Positions 1 through 6,418 of a DNA stretch of 10,684 bases are shown here, piece by piece. Position 1 is the first letter of the stretch; the number at the start of each line of letters is the position of its first letter. A program made the translations under genes and the position numbers. Source of the DNA: Armatimonadota bacterium (GTDB taxonomy: Bacteria > Armatimonadota > Fimbriimonadia > Fimbriimonadales > Fimbriimonadaceae); the NCBI GenBank assembly GCA_023392285.1, contig JAEVZK010000142.1, positions 1 through 10,684 on the forward strand, given 5' to 3'. The notes under the pieces are model-generated. The model searched no databases and was not told the DNA's origin. It saw only the letters and a program-made list of their open reading frames with translations.

Positions 1-186
1 ATCGAAGAGCGCTCTGCCGAAGAGCTAACGACGATCGAAGGAGCCTGTGTGGGGCCAGATGGGTGCTCCGTCTTCAATCCCGCGTTTGATATCACGCCAG
101 GAAACTTGATCAGCGCCATCATCACCGAGTCAGGCGTTTTCGAGCCGCCATATCAATTCTCGCGGCAGCTTCGGATTGGCGTCTAA
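1..186 (+). CDS. mtnA: S-methyl-5-thioribose-1-phosphate isomerase, C-terminal end (partial)
   Basis: This is the 3' end of a gene that starts upstream of the window; 61 residues and a TAA stop are visible. The enzyme family (MtnA, related to eIF2B subunits) isomerises methylthioribose-1-phosphate to methylthioribulose-1-phosphate in the cytoplasmic methionine salvage pathway. The visible tail begins with IEER and carries the C-terminal signature FNPAFDITPGNLISAIITE, typical of MtnA proteins, followed by a short tail ending LRIGV. The catalytic Cys and Asp of the family lie upstream and cannot be checked. The related ribose-1,5-bisphosphate isomerases share this fold, so substrate is not settled by the tail alone. 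The next gene follows after 14 nt on the same strand, suggesting an operon. Family assignment is fairly secure; exact substrate is inferred. Confidence 0.85.
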   Translation: MEERSAEELTTIEGACVGPDGCSVFNPAFDITPGNLISAIITESGVFEPPYQFSRQLRIGV

Positions 187-191
187 GCTGT

Positions 192-195
192 GGAG
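192..195 (+). promoter_or_regulatory. Ribosome binding site of the phosphorylase gene
   Basis: GGAG lies 5 nt before the ATG at 201, in the 14-nt gap after the mtnA stop. It supports the chosen start and fits internal-operon initiation with a Shine-Dalgarno site, unlike the apparent leaderless starts elsewhere in the window. Confidence 0.6.
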
Positions 196-200
196 AAGCG

Positions 201-1490
201 ATGGATATCAGGAGCATCATTGAAAAGAAGCGGGACGGGGGATCGAATTCCCGAGAAGAACTCGAGTGGATTGCTCTCGCCGCCGCCAAGGGTGAAGTTC
301 CCGATTATCAACTGTCCGCTTGGCTGATGGCAGCTTACATCCATTCACTCACCGATGCGGAAACGGCCTGGCTGACCCTTGGAATGGCTGCCTCGGGAGA
401 AAGGATGGATTTGACTGGGCTGCCAAAACCCTGGGTAGACAAACATAGCACGGGCGGAGTAGGTGACAAAACCACCCTCGTTCTTCTCCCGCTGCTCGCA
501 AGCTGCGGCGTCACGATGATGAAAATGAGTGGACGAGGTCTGGGCATAACGGGGGGAACGATCGATAAGCTTGAATCCATTCCGGGCTTTCGCACCGACC
601 TTTCGGTCGAGGAGCTAAAGGATCAAGCGAAGCGAATCGGCTTGGCCATTAGCGGCCAAACTCCAAACTTGGCTCCTGCGGACAAGGTCTTTTATGCGCT
701 GCGCGACGCGACCGAAACGGTGGGGTCGATTCCGCTGATCGTTTCCAGCATTCTCAGCAAGAAAATCGCTGGAGGAGCCGACACGATTGTCATCGACGTT
801 AAATGCGGATCGGGAGCCTTTATGAAGACGCATCACGAGGCGGAAGCGCTAGCCCAAGCCCTCAAGAAGACGGGCGAACAGGCAGATTTGGATCTGCATC
901 TCGCGATTACGGACATGACTCAGCCACTCGGCCGGATGGTCGGGAATGCGCTCGAGGTGGAGGAAGCCGCGGGAGTGCTCACCGGGCAAGAAACGGGAAG
1001 GTTTACCGACCTGTGCCTCGACTTGGCCGGTTTGTCGCTCTTTGCCTCCGGCAAAGCCGAGACTCGACAAGCTGGCCAAGAATTGGCTCGAACCGAGCTG
1101 CTTAGCGGTCGAGCGCTCGCGAAAGCTCAAGAATGGATTTCCGCGCAGGGTGGTGACGCGACCGTCCTGACGCGGCCCGACCGCCTCCCACGAACCGCCA
1201 ACCGCCAGGTGCTCCAGTCTCCGTCGGCAGGATTCGTCGGCCAAATTGATGCAGAGGCGATCGGAAGAGCGGTCGTCGAGTTAGGCGGGGGCCGCCATCG
1301 CAAAGGCGAACAGATTGATTTTGGGGTTGGCATCGAACTCAATACAGAAGTGGGGGCGCAAATTGGCAAAGGAGATCCAATTTGCACGGTCCATTACAAC
1401 ACGGAAATTGATTTCGACCCAATCCAGGGCGCCTTTACAATCTCCGAATCAGAACCACACCCGCAAATACCCTTGTTTAGTGTCCTGTAG
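201..1490 (+). CDS. Pyrimidine-nucleoside / thymidine phosphorylase
   Basis: Cytoplasmic enzyme of nucleoside salvage: phosphorolysis of thymidine, deoxyuridine and/or uridine to the free base and (deoxy)ribose-1-phosphate. The 429 residues match the usual 430-440 of bacterial DeoA/Pdp. Visible signatures are the phosphate-binding loop KHSTGGVGDKT (residues 81-91), the family signature SGRGLGITGGTIDKLE (110-125), and the base-binding set R168, S183 and K187, which match in order and spacing E. coli R171, S186 and K190; H82 corresponds to H85. The N-terminal helical domain, central alpha/beta domain and C-terminal domain are all present. There is no N-terminal extension of the kind found in archaeal AMP phosphorylases. 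It sits 14 nt after mtnA with its own GGAG site, so co-transcription is likely. Thymidine-specific DeoA versus broader Pdp cannot be decided by eye, so no symbol is given. Confidence 0.93.
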   Translation: MDIRSIIEKKRDGGSNSREELEWIALAAAKGEVPDYQLSAWLMAAYIHSLTDAETAWLTLGMAASGERMDLTGLPKPWVDKHSTGGVGDKTTLVLLPLLASCGVTMMKMSGRGLGITGGTIDKLESIPGFRTDLSVEELKDQAKRIGLAISGQTPNLAPADKVFYALRDATETVGSIPLIVSSILSKKIAGGADTIVIDVKCGSGAFMKTHHEAEALAQALKKTGEQADLDLHLAITDMTQPLGRMVGNALEVEEAAGVLTGQETGRFTDLCLDLAGLSLFASGKAETRQAGQELARTELLSGRALAKAQEWISAQGGDATVLTRPDRLPRTANRQVLQSPSAGFVGQIDAEAIGRAVVELGGGRHRKGEQIDFGVGIELNTEVGAQIGKGDPICTVHYNTEIDFDPIQGAFTISESEPHPQIPLFSVL

Positions 1491-1559
1491 GCTATTCTCT
1501 TTCGAAGAACGCTTGGTTTTTCACCGTTTTTGTGTCACATTAAGCAGAGTTAAACGATC

Positions 1560-1574
1560 AAGCGAAAGCTTTTT
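1560..1574 (+). terminator. Weak candidate terminator after the salvage operon
   Basis: A 4-bp stem AAGC/GCTT closes a GAAA tetraloop and is followed by three further T residues. It lies 70 nt after the phosphorylase stop. The stem is short, so termination here is uncertain; no better hairpin was seen between 1491 and 1637. Confidence 0.25.
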
Positions 1575-1610
1575 GCCGTTTTTCAGAACATTTCAGTAAG
1601 TGTTTAAGTC

Positions 1611-1620
1611 CGCTTAAGCG
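1611..1620. promoter_or_regulatory. Palindrome upstream of the PEP-CTERM gene
   Basis: CGCTTAAGCG is a perfect 10-bp palindrome 18 bp before the earliest possible start of the PEP-CTERM gene. The core TTAAG also occurs at 1540-1544 and 1604-1608, so the upstream region holds three copies within 80 bp. It could be an operator for a dimeric regulator. No promoter hexamer of the quality seen at other genes was found here. Confidence 0.3.
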
Positions 1621-1637
1621 TTATTGGTGTGATTGCT

Positions 1638-2375
1638 ATGAAGGAGAAAACCTTGTTGAAGTTTGGCCTAACCGCCATTTTTGCGTTGACCGTTGCGATG
1701 GCAGGTGCGTCGCGGCCAGAGCCGAATGCATTTTTGAATCGGAAAGCTGACTCGGTGGCGGCGCTGGTAAGCCAAGTTCAGTCCGATCCGCAAGTGATGG
1801 ATCGCTACCGACGCCACTTCGGCATGACGGATCAAGAAGTAGTGCAAATGCTCCGTTCGCTTCACGTTGCTAAGTTGAACGACGGCGGCACCTACATGAT
1901 CTACTCGGTGGACGAGAAGACGGGAGTCATCAAATCATCGGCCCAGCACTTGAAGCCAGGCACTCGAGTGTTTGCCGATGCGAACGGCAACCCTGTGCTT
2001 AAGCTGAACTGTGGCAACGCATTGATCACCGGAAGCAACAATCAAACTGCATCGATCAACCCATCGATGCCCTCGCTGAACGATGCGTCGAAGGACATCG
2101 CGGTTTCGACGCCTGAAGCAGGTGAGCTGACGACCATTCCAACTGCGACGGCGCTCACGCCTAACGAGCCTCTCGCGGTCACGCCGATGATGCCTCAGGT
2201 CAATACGGGTTCGAGCAACCAAGGGTTCGCTCTGCCCGCAGCGTTGGCCGCCCTTGGTGGAGCAGGTGCATTCCTAGTCGGCACTCACGGAACCTCCTCG
2301 GTTCCGGAGCCCACTTCGATGCTCGTGATCGGTGGCGCGATTGCTTCGCTAGCGCTGCGACGCCGAAAGAAGTAA
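1638..2375 (+). CDS. Exported PEP-CTERM sorting-domain protein, unknown function
   Basis: A 245-residue surface or secreted protein. The N-terminus has a basic stretch (KEKTLLK) and a hydrophobic segment ending near AMAGA (about residue 23), a Sec signal peptide. The C-terminus has the tripartite PEP-CTERM signal: VPEPTS (222-227), a hydrophobic helix (MLVIGGAIASLAL) and a basic tail RRRKK. In known systems exosortase/EpsH cleaves this signal in species that make exopolysaccharide; no exosortase is in the window. The middle holds a conserved-looking part with a single Cys (NCGNAL), then a Thr/Pro/Asn-rich linker and an Ala/Gly-rich hydrophobic stretch (about 197-216). The start is ambiguous: GTG at 1629 is in frame, ATG 1638 has no Shine-Dalgarno site, and AAGGAG at 1641-1646 would suit TTG at 1653 or 1656. 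ATG 1638 is kept for its complete signal peptide. The core function is not recognised. Confidence 0.85.
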   Translation: MKEKTLLKFGLTAIFALTVAMAGASRPEPNAFLNRKADSVAALVSQVQSDPQVMDRYRRHFGMTDQEVVQMLRSLHVAKLNDGGTYMIYSVDEKTGVIKSSAQHLKPGTRVFADANGNPVLKLNCGNALITGSNNQTASINPSMPSLNDASKDIAVSTPEAGELTTIPTATALTPNEPLAVTPMMPQVNTGSSNQGFALPAALAALGGAGAFLVGTHGTSSVPEPTSMLVIGGAIASLALRRRKK

Positions 2376-2396
2376 GACGGGACTACCCTGTCGCAG

Positions 2397-2430
2397 AAAT
2401 GGCCGCTCGCTGTGCGGCCATTTTAATTTT
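2397..2430 (+). terminator. Intrinsic terminator of the PEP-CTERM gene
   Basis: A 10-bp perfect stem (2397-2406 with 2414-2423, core GGCCGC/GCGGCC) with a 7-nt loop is followed by a T-rich tail, 22 nt after the stop codon. It is strongly directional for the plus strand; on the minus strand the hairpin lacks a T tract. Confidence 0.88.
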
Positions 2431-2445
2431 GCGGGCTGTTTTCAT

Positions 2446-2464
2446 GCTAAGGTCGAGCCTTAGC
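2446..2464 (-). terminator. Hairpin after the DinB-like gene, possible terminator
   Basis: GCTAAGG (2446-2452) pairs perfectly with CCTTAGC (2458-2464) around a 5-nt loop. It lies 6 nt beyond the end of the minus-strand DinB-like gene. No T run follows on the minus strand (the next bases read ATGAAAAC), so it may be a transcript-end stabilising hairpin rather than an intrinsic terminator. Confidence 0.4.
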
Positions 2465-2470
2465 GGAGCT

Positions 2471-2953
2471 CTACTCTTTGGGAAAGTAGTAGTTGTCGTC
2501 CCCGTAGAGAAGCTGAATCTGGCTAATTTGGCCGAAATGGTAGTACATGTTGGCGACCGGCAGAGTGATCATCGTGCGCCCGTCCAACTTCCCCATCGGG
2601 GTCTCAAAGGTTCTCTCAAAAAGTGAGTAATCTTGAACTCGAATGGCGCTCGACAAGTACTCGCCGCTTTCAAGAAGCTGATCAACCGCCTCCTCGATCG
2701 AGGTCGGCTCCTCGGCCATATCCCCGGCATCGGCACCCTTGAGCGACGCGCCGATGCGAAAGTTGACGCGGATGCATTCGATAACTTGCTCCATGACCGT
2801 GCGAGTTTTTGACGATTCATCACAACTTGGTCGCCAGTTGAGCTTGTCCTCCTGCGTATTTTGCAGTGAATGAGCTAGCAGTTTGGCTGCTCGCTGGGCG
2901 ATGTTTGCCTGAAATTCAAAAGCCGTTTCAGCTCGTTCTATCGTGTCACTCAT
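2471..2953 (-). CDS. DinB-like four-helix-bundle protein with incomplete metal site
   Basis: A 160-residue cytoplasmic protein resembling the DinB/YfiT-type four-helix family. Family features are the LNWRPSCDESS segment (residues 38-47), which resembles the LNWRP-x-x-x-x-WS motif of many DinB-like proteins, and the C-terminal MYYHFGQISQIQLLYGD helix (137-152), which resembles the HxxQI helix. Family members often carry three His ligands for a divalent metal and some use thiols such as bacillithiol or mycothiol. Here only H139 is evident: the usual His of the second helix is replaced in VMEQVIECI, and no HxxxH pair is seen. A longer frame from 3202 exists but would overlap the reductase gene for about 200 bp; the internal ATG at 2953 has a good AGAGGGGA site 7 nt upstream and is preferred. 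It follows the reductase gene by 44 nt, so the two are probably co-transcribed. Molecular role unknown. Confidence 0.75.
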   Translation of the reverse strand: MSDTIERAETAFEFQANIAQRAAKLLAHSLQNTQEDKLNWRPSCDESSKTRTVMEQVIECIRVNFRIGASLKGADAGDMAEEPTSIEEAVDQLLESGEYLSSAIRVQDYSLFERTFETPMGKLDGRTMITLPVANMYYHFGQISQIQLLYGDDNYYFPKE

Positions 2954-2960
2954 TCTCTTT

Positions 2961-2968
2961 TCCCCTCT
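2961..2968 (-). promoter_or_regulatory. Ribosome binding site deciding the DinB-like start
   Basis: On the minus strand AGAGGGGA lies 7 nt before the ATG at 2953. It lies in the 44-nt gap after the reductase stop and decides in favour of the short 160-residue form over the longer open frame. Confidence 0.6.
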
Positions 2969-2997
2969 GCGTGTCAGTGTATCCAAAGAGCTAGGGA

Positions 2998-4032
2998 TCA
3001 GGGTTCTACCGGAAACGGGTTGCGACTGAAGCCATGCTGATGCCAGTACGGGTACGGCAGCACGACGGAGCTCGCCTTGTCGAGCAGATCGATCTGTTCC
3101 GAGGTCAGATTCCAGCCGACCGCTCCCAGGTTTTGGCGGAGCTGCTCTTCGTTTCGGGCACCGATGATCACCGTCGAAACGGTCGGGCGTTGCAGCAGCC
3201 AATTGATGGCAATCTGGGGCAGAGTCTTGCCCGTTTGGGAGGCAACCTGATCGAGCGCATCGACAACCTTAAAAAGATATTCATCCGCCACTGGCGGCGC
3301 ACCGCCCATCGTCGTCTCATTGCGGACTCGCGCGTTCTCCGGCAACGGTTGGCCGCGCCGAATCTTGCCGGTGAGACGACCCCACCCGAGCGGTGACCAA
3401 ATCACGCCCCCCACCTTCTGATCGAGTCCGAGCTGCATGAGCTCCCACTCGTAATCACGGCCGATGAGCGAGTAGTAGGCTTGGTGGGCCACATACCGCG
3501 GAAGATTGAAACGATCCGAGTAAGCGAGCGACTTCATGAGATGCCACCCGCTGAAGTTCGAACATCCGATGTAGCGAATCTTTCCCGCTTTCACGAGGGT
3601 ATCGAGAGTGTCCAACGTTTCTTCGACTGGGGTTTGAGCATCAAAGCCATGAAGCTGAAAGAGGTCGATATAGTCGGTTTGAAGGCGCTGAAGCGACCCT
3701 TCCACCGCATTGATCAGGTGGTGTCGTGAGGAACCGACATCATTTGGGCCAGGTCCGAACGTAAACGTCGCCTTCGTCGAAATCAGAACCTCGTCTCGTT
3801 TGCCTTTGATGGCTTGCCCGAGGACCTCTTCCGCCCCGCCTTTGGAGTACACGTCCGCCGAGTCAAACATGTTGACGCCTGCATCGACGCATATCCCAAC
3901 CAATCGACGCGCCTCTTCCACGTCGCTGCTGCCAAAGCCCTGATAGAACTCACCCCGTCCGCCAAATGTGCCTGTACCAAAACTAAGGACCGGCACCTTC
4001 AAGCCCGATCCGCCCAACCTTCGAAATTCCAT
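2998..4032 (-). CDS. Aldo/keto reductase
   Basis: A 344-residue cytoplasmic NAD(P)H-dependent oxidoreductase of the aldo/keto reductase superfamily (TIM barrel), which reduces aldehydes or ketones. The catalytic tetrad is visible: D57 and Y62 in MFDSADVYSKGGAE, K87 in LISTKATF, and H128 in FQLHGFD. The SNFSGWHL segment after strand 5 and the C-terminal IIGARNEEQLRQNLGA cofactor-binding segment are also typical. Start ATG at 4032 begins the canonical MEFRRLGGSGLKVPVLSFGTGTFG first strand; on the minus strand TAGAAC lies 6 nt upstream, consistent with a leaderless start. It is divergent from the iron-sulfur oxidoreductase and is followed by the DinB-like gene. The true substrate cannot be read from sequence. 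Confidence 0.93.
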   Translation of the reverse strand: MEFRRLGGSGLKVPVLSFGTGTFGGRGEFYQGFGSSDVEEARRLVGICVDAGVNMFDSADVYSKGGAEEVLGQAIKGKRDEVLISTKATFTFGPGPNDVGSSRHHLINAVEGSLQRLQTDYIDLFQLHGFDAQTPVEETLDTLDTLVKAGKIRYIGCSNFSGWHLMKSLAYSDRFNLPRYVAHQAYYSLIGRDYEWELMQLGLDQKVGGVIWSPLGWGRLTGKIRRGQPLPENARVRNETTMGGAPPVADEYLFKVVDALDQVASQTGKTLPQIAINWLLQRPTVSTVIIGARNEEQLRQNLGAVGWNLTSEQIDLLDKASSVVLPYPYWHQHGFSRNPFPVEP

Positions 4033-4038
4033 CAGAAA

Positions 4039-4044
4039 GTTCTA
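4039..4044 (-). promoter_or_regulatory. Possible -10 element of the reductase gene
   Basis: On the minus strand TAGAAC ends 6 nt before the ATG at 4032. It matches the spacing of the other putative leaderless promoters in the window but has C rather than T in the last position, so it is the weakest of the set. An alternative extended element is TGCTAATCC further upstream (around 4062-4070). Confidence 0.35.
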
Positions 4045-4134
4045 CTCGGGCAGCGTCACCGGGATTAGCACGTCTCCCATTTACCAATTTTGGGTTTTCC
4101 AGCCAAGTTCTGCCGATCCTGTCAGGTAACGCCG

Positions 4135-4140
4135 TATAAT
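4135..4140 (+). promoter_or_regulatory. -10 element of the iron-sulfur oxidoreductase transcript
   Basis: A perfect TATAAT lies 6 nt before an ATG at 4147 and 38 nt before the oxidoreductase ATG at 4179. Transcription from it would start at or next to 4147, making the mRNA leaderless with respect to the short ORF there. No clear -35 hexamer is visible 16-18 bp upstream. Confidence 0.65.
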
Positions 4141-4146
4141 CTCCCC

Positions 4147-4179
4147 ATGCTCTCGACGTTGAGGGGAAGCCGAGTTTAA
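4147..4179 (+). CDS. Possible 10-codon leader ORF overlapping the next gene
   Basis: An ORF encoding MLSTLRGSRV begins 6 nt after the TATAAT box, where transcription should start. Its TAA stop shares one base with the downstream ATG (TAATG), a classic arrangement for termination-reinitiation coupling. A purine-rich AGGGGA inside the ORF (4162-4167) lies 11 nt before the downstream ATG and could assist reinitiation. The downstream gene has no in-frame upstream start. Whether the peptide is made is unknown; the ORF is short enough to be chance, but its position at the predicted transcript end is suggestive. Confidence 0.4.
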   Translation: MLSTLRGSRV

Positions 4180-6374
4180 TGCCGACACGAGAAGAATTTC
4201 ATCTGATCGGCGGAGGCAAGGCGGTCTTCTACGTTCTCATCACGCTCTCACTGGCGATCATGTTTTGGCAGATTGCCGGCCGAGTGAAACTGTGGATGCA
4301 AGGCAAGCCCATCGAAGAGCGTCCTTCCGGCTGGCGATATTGGATTCCCAGGCGCACCGATTTCGGAAAATGGTGGTCGAACGTTTGGACCTTTGTGCTC
4401 GCGCAACGTAAAGTGCGAAGCTCTCGGCGTAAATCGGGTGCGCCGATGCACCTTCTTCTGTTTTACGGATTCTTTGCACTCTTTATCGCGACCACCATTC
4501 TCGCGGTCAACACCTATGGGCCCTATAACTTTCATAAGGGGCTTTTCTTTGAGGTTTACGAGACGACGTTCGATCTCCTCGGCCTATGGTTCGTCGTGGG
4601 CTGCTTTTGGGCGCTCTTTCGCCGGATCTCGCTCGAAAAGCAAAAGCTGGGGGAGGCAGCGCTCAGGGAACCGCCCCACTCGCCAAGCGACGAGGCTCAA
4701 TATGAGAAGCAGAAGATCGACAAGCGGCGGAAGCCGATCAGCTCGGCTTGGACCGACTACATGGCGCTTGGCCTCCTCATCATCATCGGTTTAACTGGCT
4801 ACTGGGTTGAATCGGCACGCATTTCGAACTGGGCATTCCACGATGCATCACACTCGTGGGACCGAGTTTCACCCGTTGGCTACCTCTGGGCCATCGTGCA
4901 AGGTCCGCTCAGCGACAACATGTACCGCTTCATTTGGTGGTTCCATGCGTTCTGGATCTTCGTTTTCTTCGCGGTTCTGCCAAGGATGCGAATCCGGCAC
5001 ATCGTGATGGCGATTATCTCCGCTGGCGGCCGGGTCGAGCAGCCGATGGGGGAACTCAAGCCGATTAGCATGGCAGAGGTCGAGGAGACCGGGAAGATTG
5101 GGGTGGCTACCACTCAAGATTACGGCCGCTGGCACCTCATGTCACTGGACGCCTGCATGGAATGCGGCCGATGCACCGAAGTGTGCCCGGCATGGAATGT
5201 TGGCAAGATTCTCAACCCTAAGCAGGTCGTACAGGACCTGCGCAGCGCCATGGAAGATGGCTCTAACGTTGCCGAAAAGGTTAGTGAAGAGGCGCTTTGG
5301 GCATGCACCACCTGCAACGCGTGCGTTGAGGCCTGCCCCGTCCTCATCCGACATGTGGATATGATCGTCGACTCACGAAGATGGTTGGTGGCCGAGGGCA
5401 AACTTAGCGGAACGGGTGCGGTCATGCTGCGCCAGGTTGGCAGCACGGATCATGCCTGGGGGCAGCCGCGGAACTCGCGCGAAGACTGGATGAAAGGAAT
5501 GGAGATCCCTCTTTGCCGAGACGGCGTCGAGTTTGAGTACCTGTTCTGGGTCGGTTGCGCTGGAGCTACCGATCCCGGCGCGGTCAAGACGACGAAGGCC
5601 GTAGCGGAGCTGCTCAAGAAAGCCGGGGTTTCATTCGCCTGCCTTGGTCAGGAGGAGGCGTGTACGGGTGATCCCGCTCGGCGGATCGGGGATGAATTCT
5701 TGTTCCAGGAAAAGGCGATGGGAAACGCGGCCCTGTTTCAGGCGTACGGCGTCAAGAAGGTGGTTACGGCTTGCCCTCACTGCTTCAACACGCTTAAGAA
5801 CGAGTACGGGCAGATATTTCCCATGCTCGACGATGGGAATCAAGCTTCGCCCGACGCCGCCGATCCGCAAGCGACAATTCTTAATCCCAACTTCCTGGAA
5901 GTCTGGCATCACTCACAACTGTTTGCAAAGTTGATCGAAGAGGGACGGCTCAAAGCCGCCGAGGGCAACGACACCGTTTTCCATGATCCCTGTTACCTCG
6001 GACGCATCAACAACGAGAGTGACGCCCCTCGTGCGGTCTTCGGAAAGCAGACCCAATTGAACGAGAGTTTGTCCCCTGAGCCGGGATTCTTTGCGAGCGG
6101 CCCGCACGCTGAACCGGGCCAATTAATCGAGCCTCCGCATCGAGCGAGAAAGACGCTCTGCTGTGGCGCAGGGGGTGGTCGGATGTGGATGGAAGAGCCT
6201 CCCACGCAGCGCCCCTCGAATCGACGCGCCGAGGAGCTGGCCGCGACAGGAGCCTCGACCGTGGCTGTTGGATGCCCATTCTGTCGGATCATGATTGGCG
6301 ACGGATTGAAGCAGGTGACCGATCGCGAAATCAATCTGATCGACCTCGCCGAAGCCCTCAACCGAGCCAACTAG
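4179..6374 (+). CDS. Membrane-bound HdrD-like iron-sulfur oxidoreductase; candidate ETF:quinone oxidoreductase
   Basis: A 731-residue inner-membrane redox protein. The N-terminal ~300 residues carry several hydrophobic helices like the NarI gamma-subunit fold (about residues 10-28, 85-108, 120-146, 188-205, 246-268). Two ferredoxin-type 4Fe-4S sites follow: C326/C329/C332 with C336, and C376/C379/C382 with C386. Then two CCG domains: the first has C460, C488, C495 and C532/C535 (with the variant ACTGDPARR), the second C605, the CCGAGGG pair C661/C662, and C699/C702. This fused architecture is shared with Bacillus FadF/YwjF and with bacterial ETF:menaquinone oxidoreductases, which pass electrons from acyl-CoA dehydrogenases via ETF to quinone; an Hdr/DsrMK-like role is the alternative. 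No etfAB or acyl-CoA dehydrogenase is nearby, so partner and substrate are inferred. Translation may be coupled to a 10-codon ORF that overlaps its ATG. Confidence 0.9.
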   Translation: MPTREEFHLIGGGKAVFYVLITLSLAIMFWQIAGRVKLWMQGKPIEERPSGWRYWIPRRTDFGKWWSNVWTFVLAQRKVRSSRRKSGAPMHLLLFYGFFALFIATTILAVNTYGPYNFHKGLFFEVYETTFDLLGLWFVVGCFWALFRRISLEKQKLGEAALREPPHSPSDEAQYEKQKIDKRRKPISSAWTDYMALGLLIIIGLTGYWVESARISNWAFHDASHSWDRVSPVGYLWAIVQGPLSDNMYRFIWWFHAFWIFVFFAVLPRMRIRHIVMAIISAGGRVEQPMGELKPISMAEVEETGKIGVATTQDYGRWHLMSLDACMECGRCTEVCPAWNVGKILNPKQVVQDLRSAMEDGSNVAEKVSEEALWACTTCNACVEACPVLIRHVDMIVDSRRWLVAEGKLSGTGAVMLRQVGSTDHAWGQPRNSREDWMKGMEIPLCRDGVEFEYLFWVGCAGATDPGAVKTTKAVAELLKKAGVSFACLGQEEACTGDPARRIGDEFLFQEKAMGNAALFQAYGVKKVVTACPHCFNTLKNEYGQIFPMLDDGNQASPDAADPQATILNPNFLEVWHHSQLFAKLIEEGRLKAAEGNDTVFHDPCYLGRINNESDAPRAVFGKQTQLNESLSPEPGFFASGPHAEPGQLIEPPHRARKTLCCGAGGGRMWMEEPPTQRPSNRRAEELAATGASTVAVGCPFCRIMIGDGLKQVTDREINLIDLAEALNRAN

Positions 6375-6407
6375 CGCTTAACGCAAACCGTTTTTGTGCG
6401 GGGTCGT

Positions 6408-6413
6408 CATAAT
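6408..6413 (+). promoter_or_regulatory. -10 element of the CelD-like gene
   Basis: CATAAT ends 5 nt before the ATG at 6419, inside the 44-nt gap after the oxidoreductase gene. There is no Shine-Dalgarno sequence at this start, so a leaderless transcript is the likely mode of expression. No convincing -35 was seen. Confidence 0.5.
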
Positions 6414-6418
6414 AAGCC

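Noticed and set aside
2954..3202. Longer N-terminal form of the DinB-like protein beginning at 3202.
   Set aside because: The extra 83 residues overlap the well-supported reductase gene, resemble no DinB sequence, and the internal ATG at 2953 has a good Shine-Dalgarno site.
3034..3943. Several plus-strand ORFs opposite the aldo/keto reductase.
   Set aside because: They are antisense shadows of a gene with an intact catalytic tetrad and have arginine-rich compositions typical of shadow frames.
4042..4080. Minus-strand 12-codon ORF (MGDVLIPVTLPE) upstream of the reductase, as a mirror of the leader ORF on the other side.
   Set aside because: It has no -10 box or Shine-Dalgarno site at a suitable distance and does not overlap the reductase start; probably chance.
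1523..6398. The 12-mer ACCGTTTTTGTG occurs at 1523-1534 and 6387-6398, both upstream of genes.
   Set aside because: By rough expectation a few 12-mer pairs recur by chance in a window of this size; no longer match or flanking structure supports a shared element.
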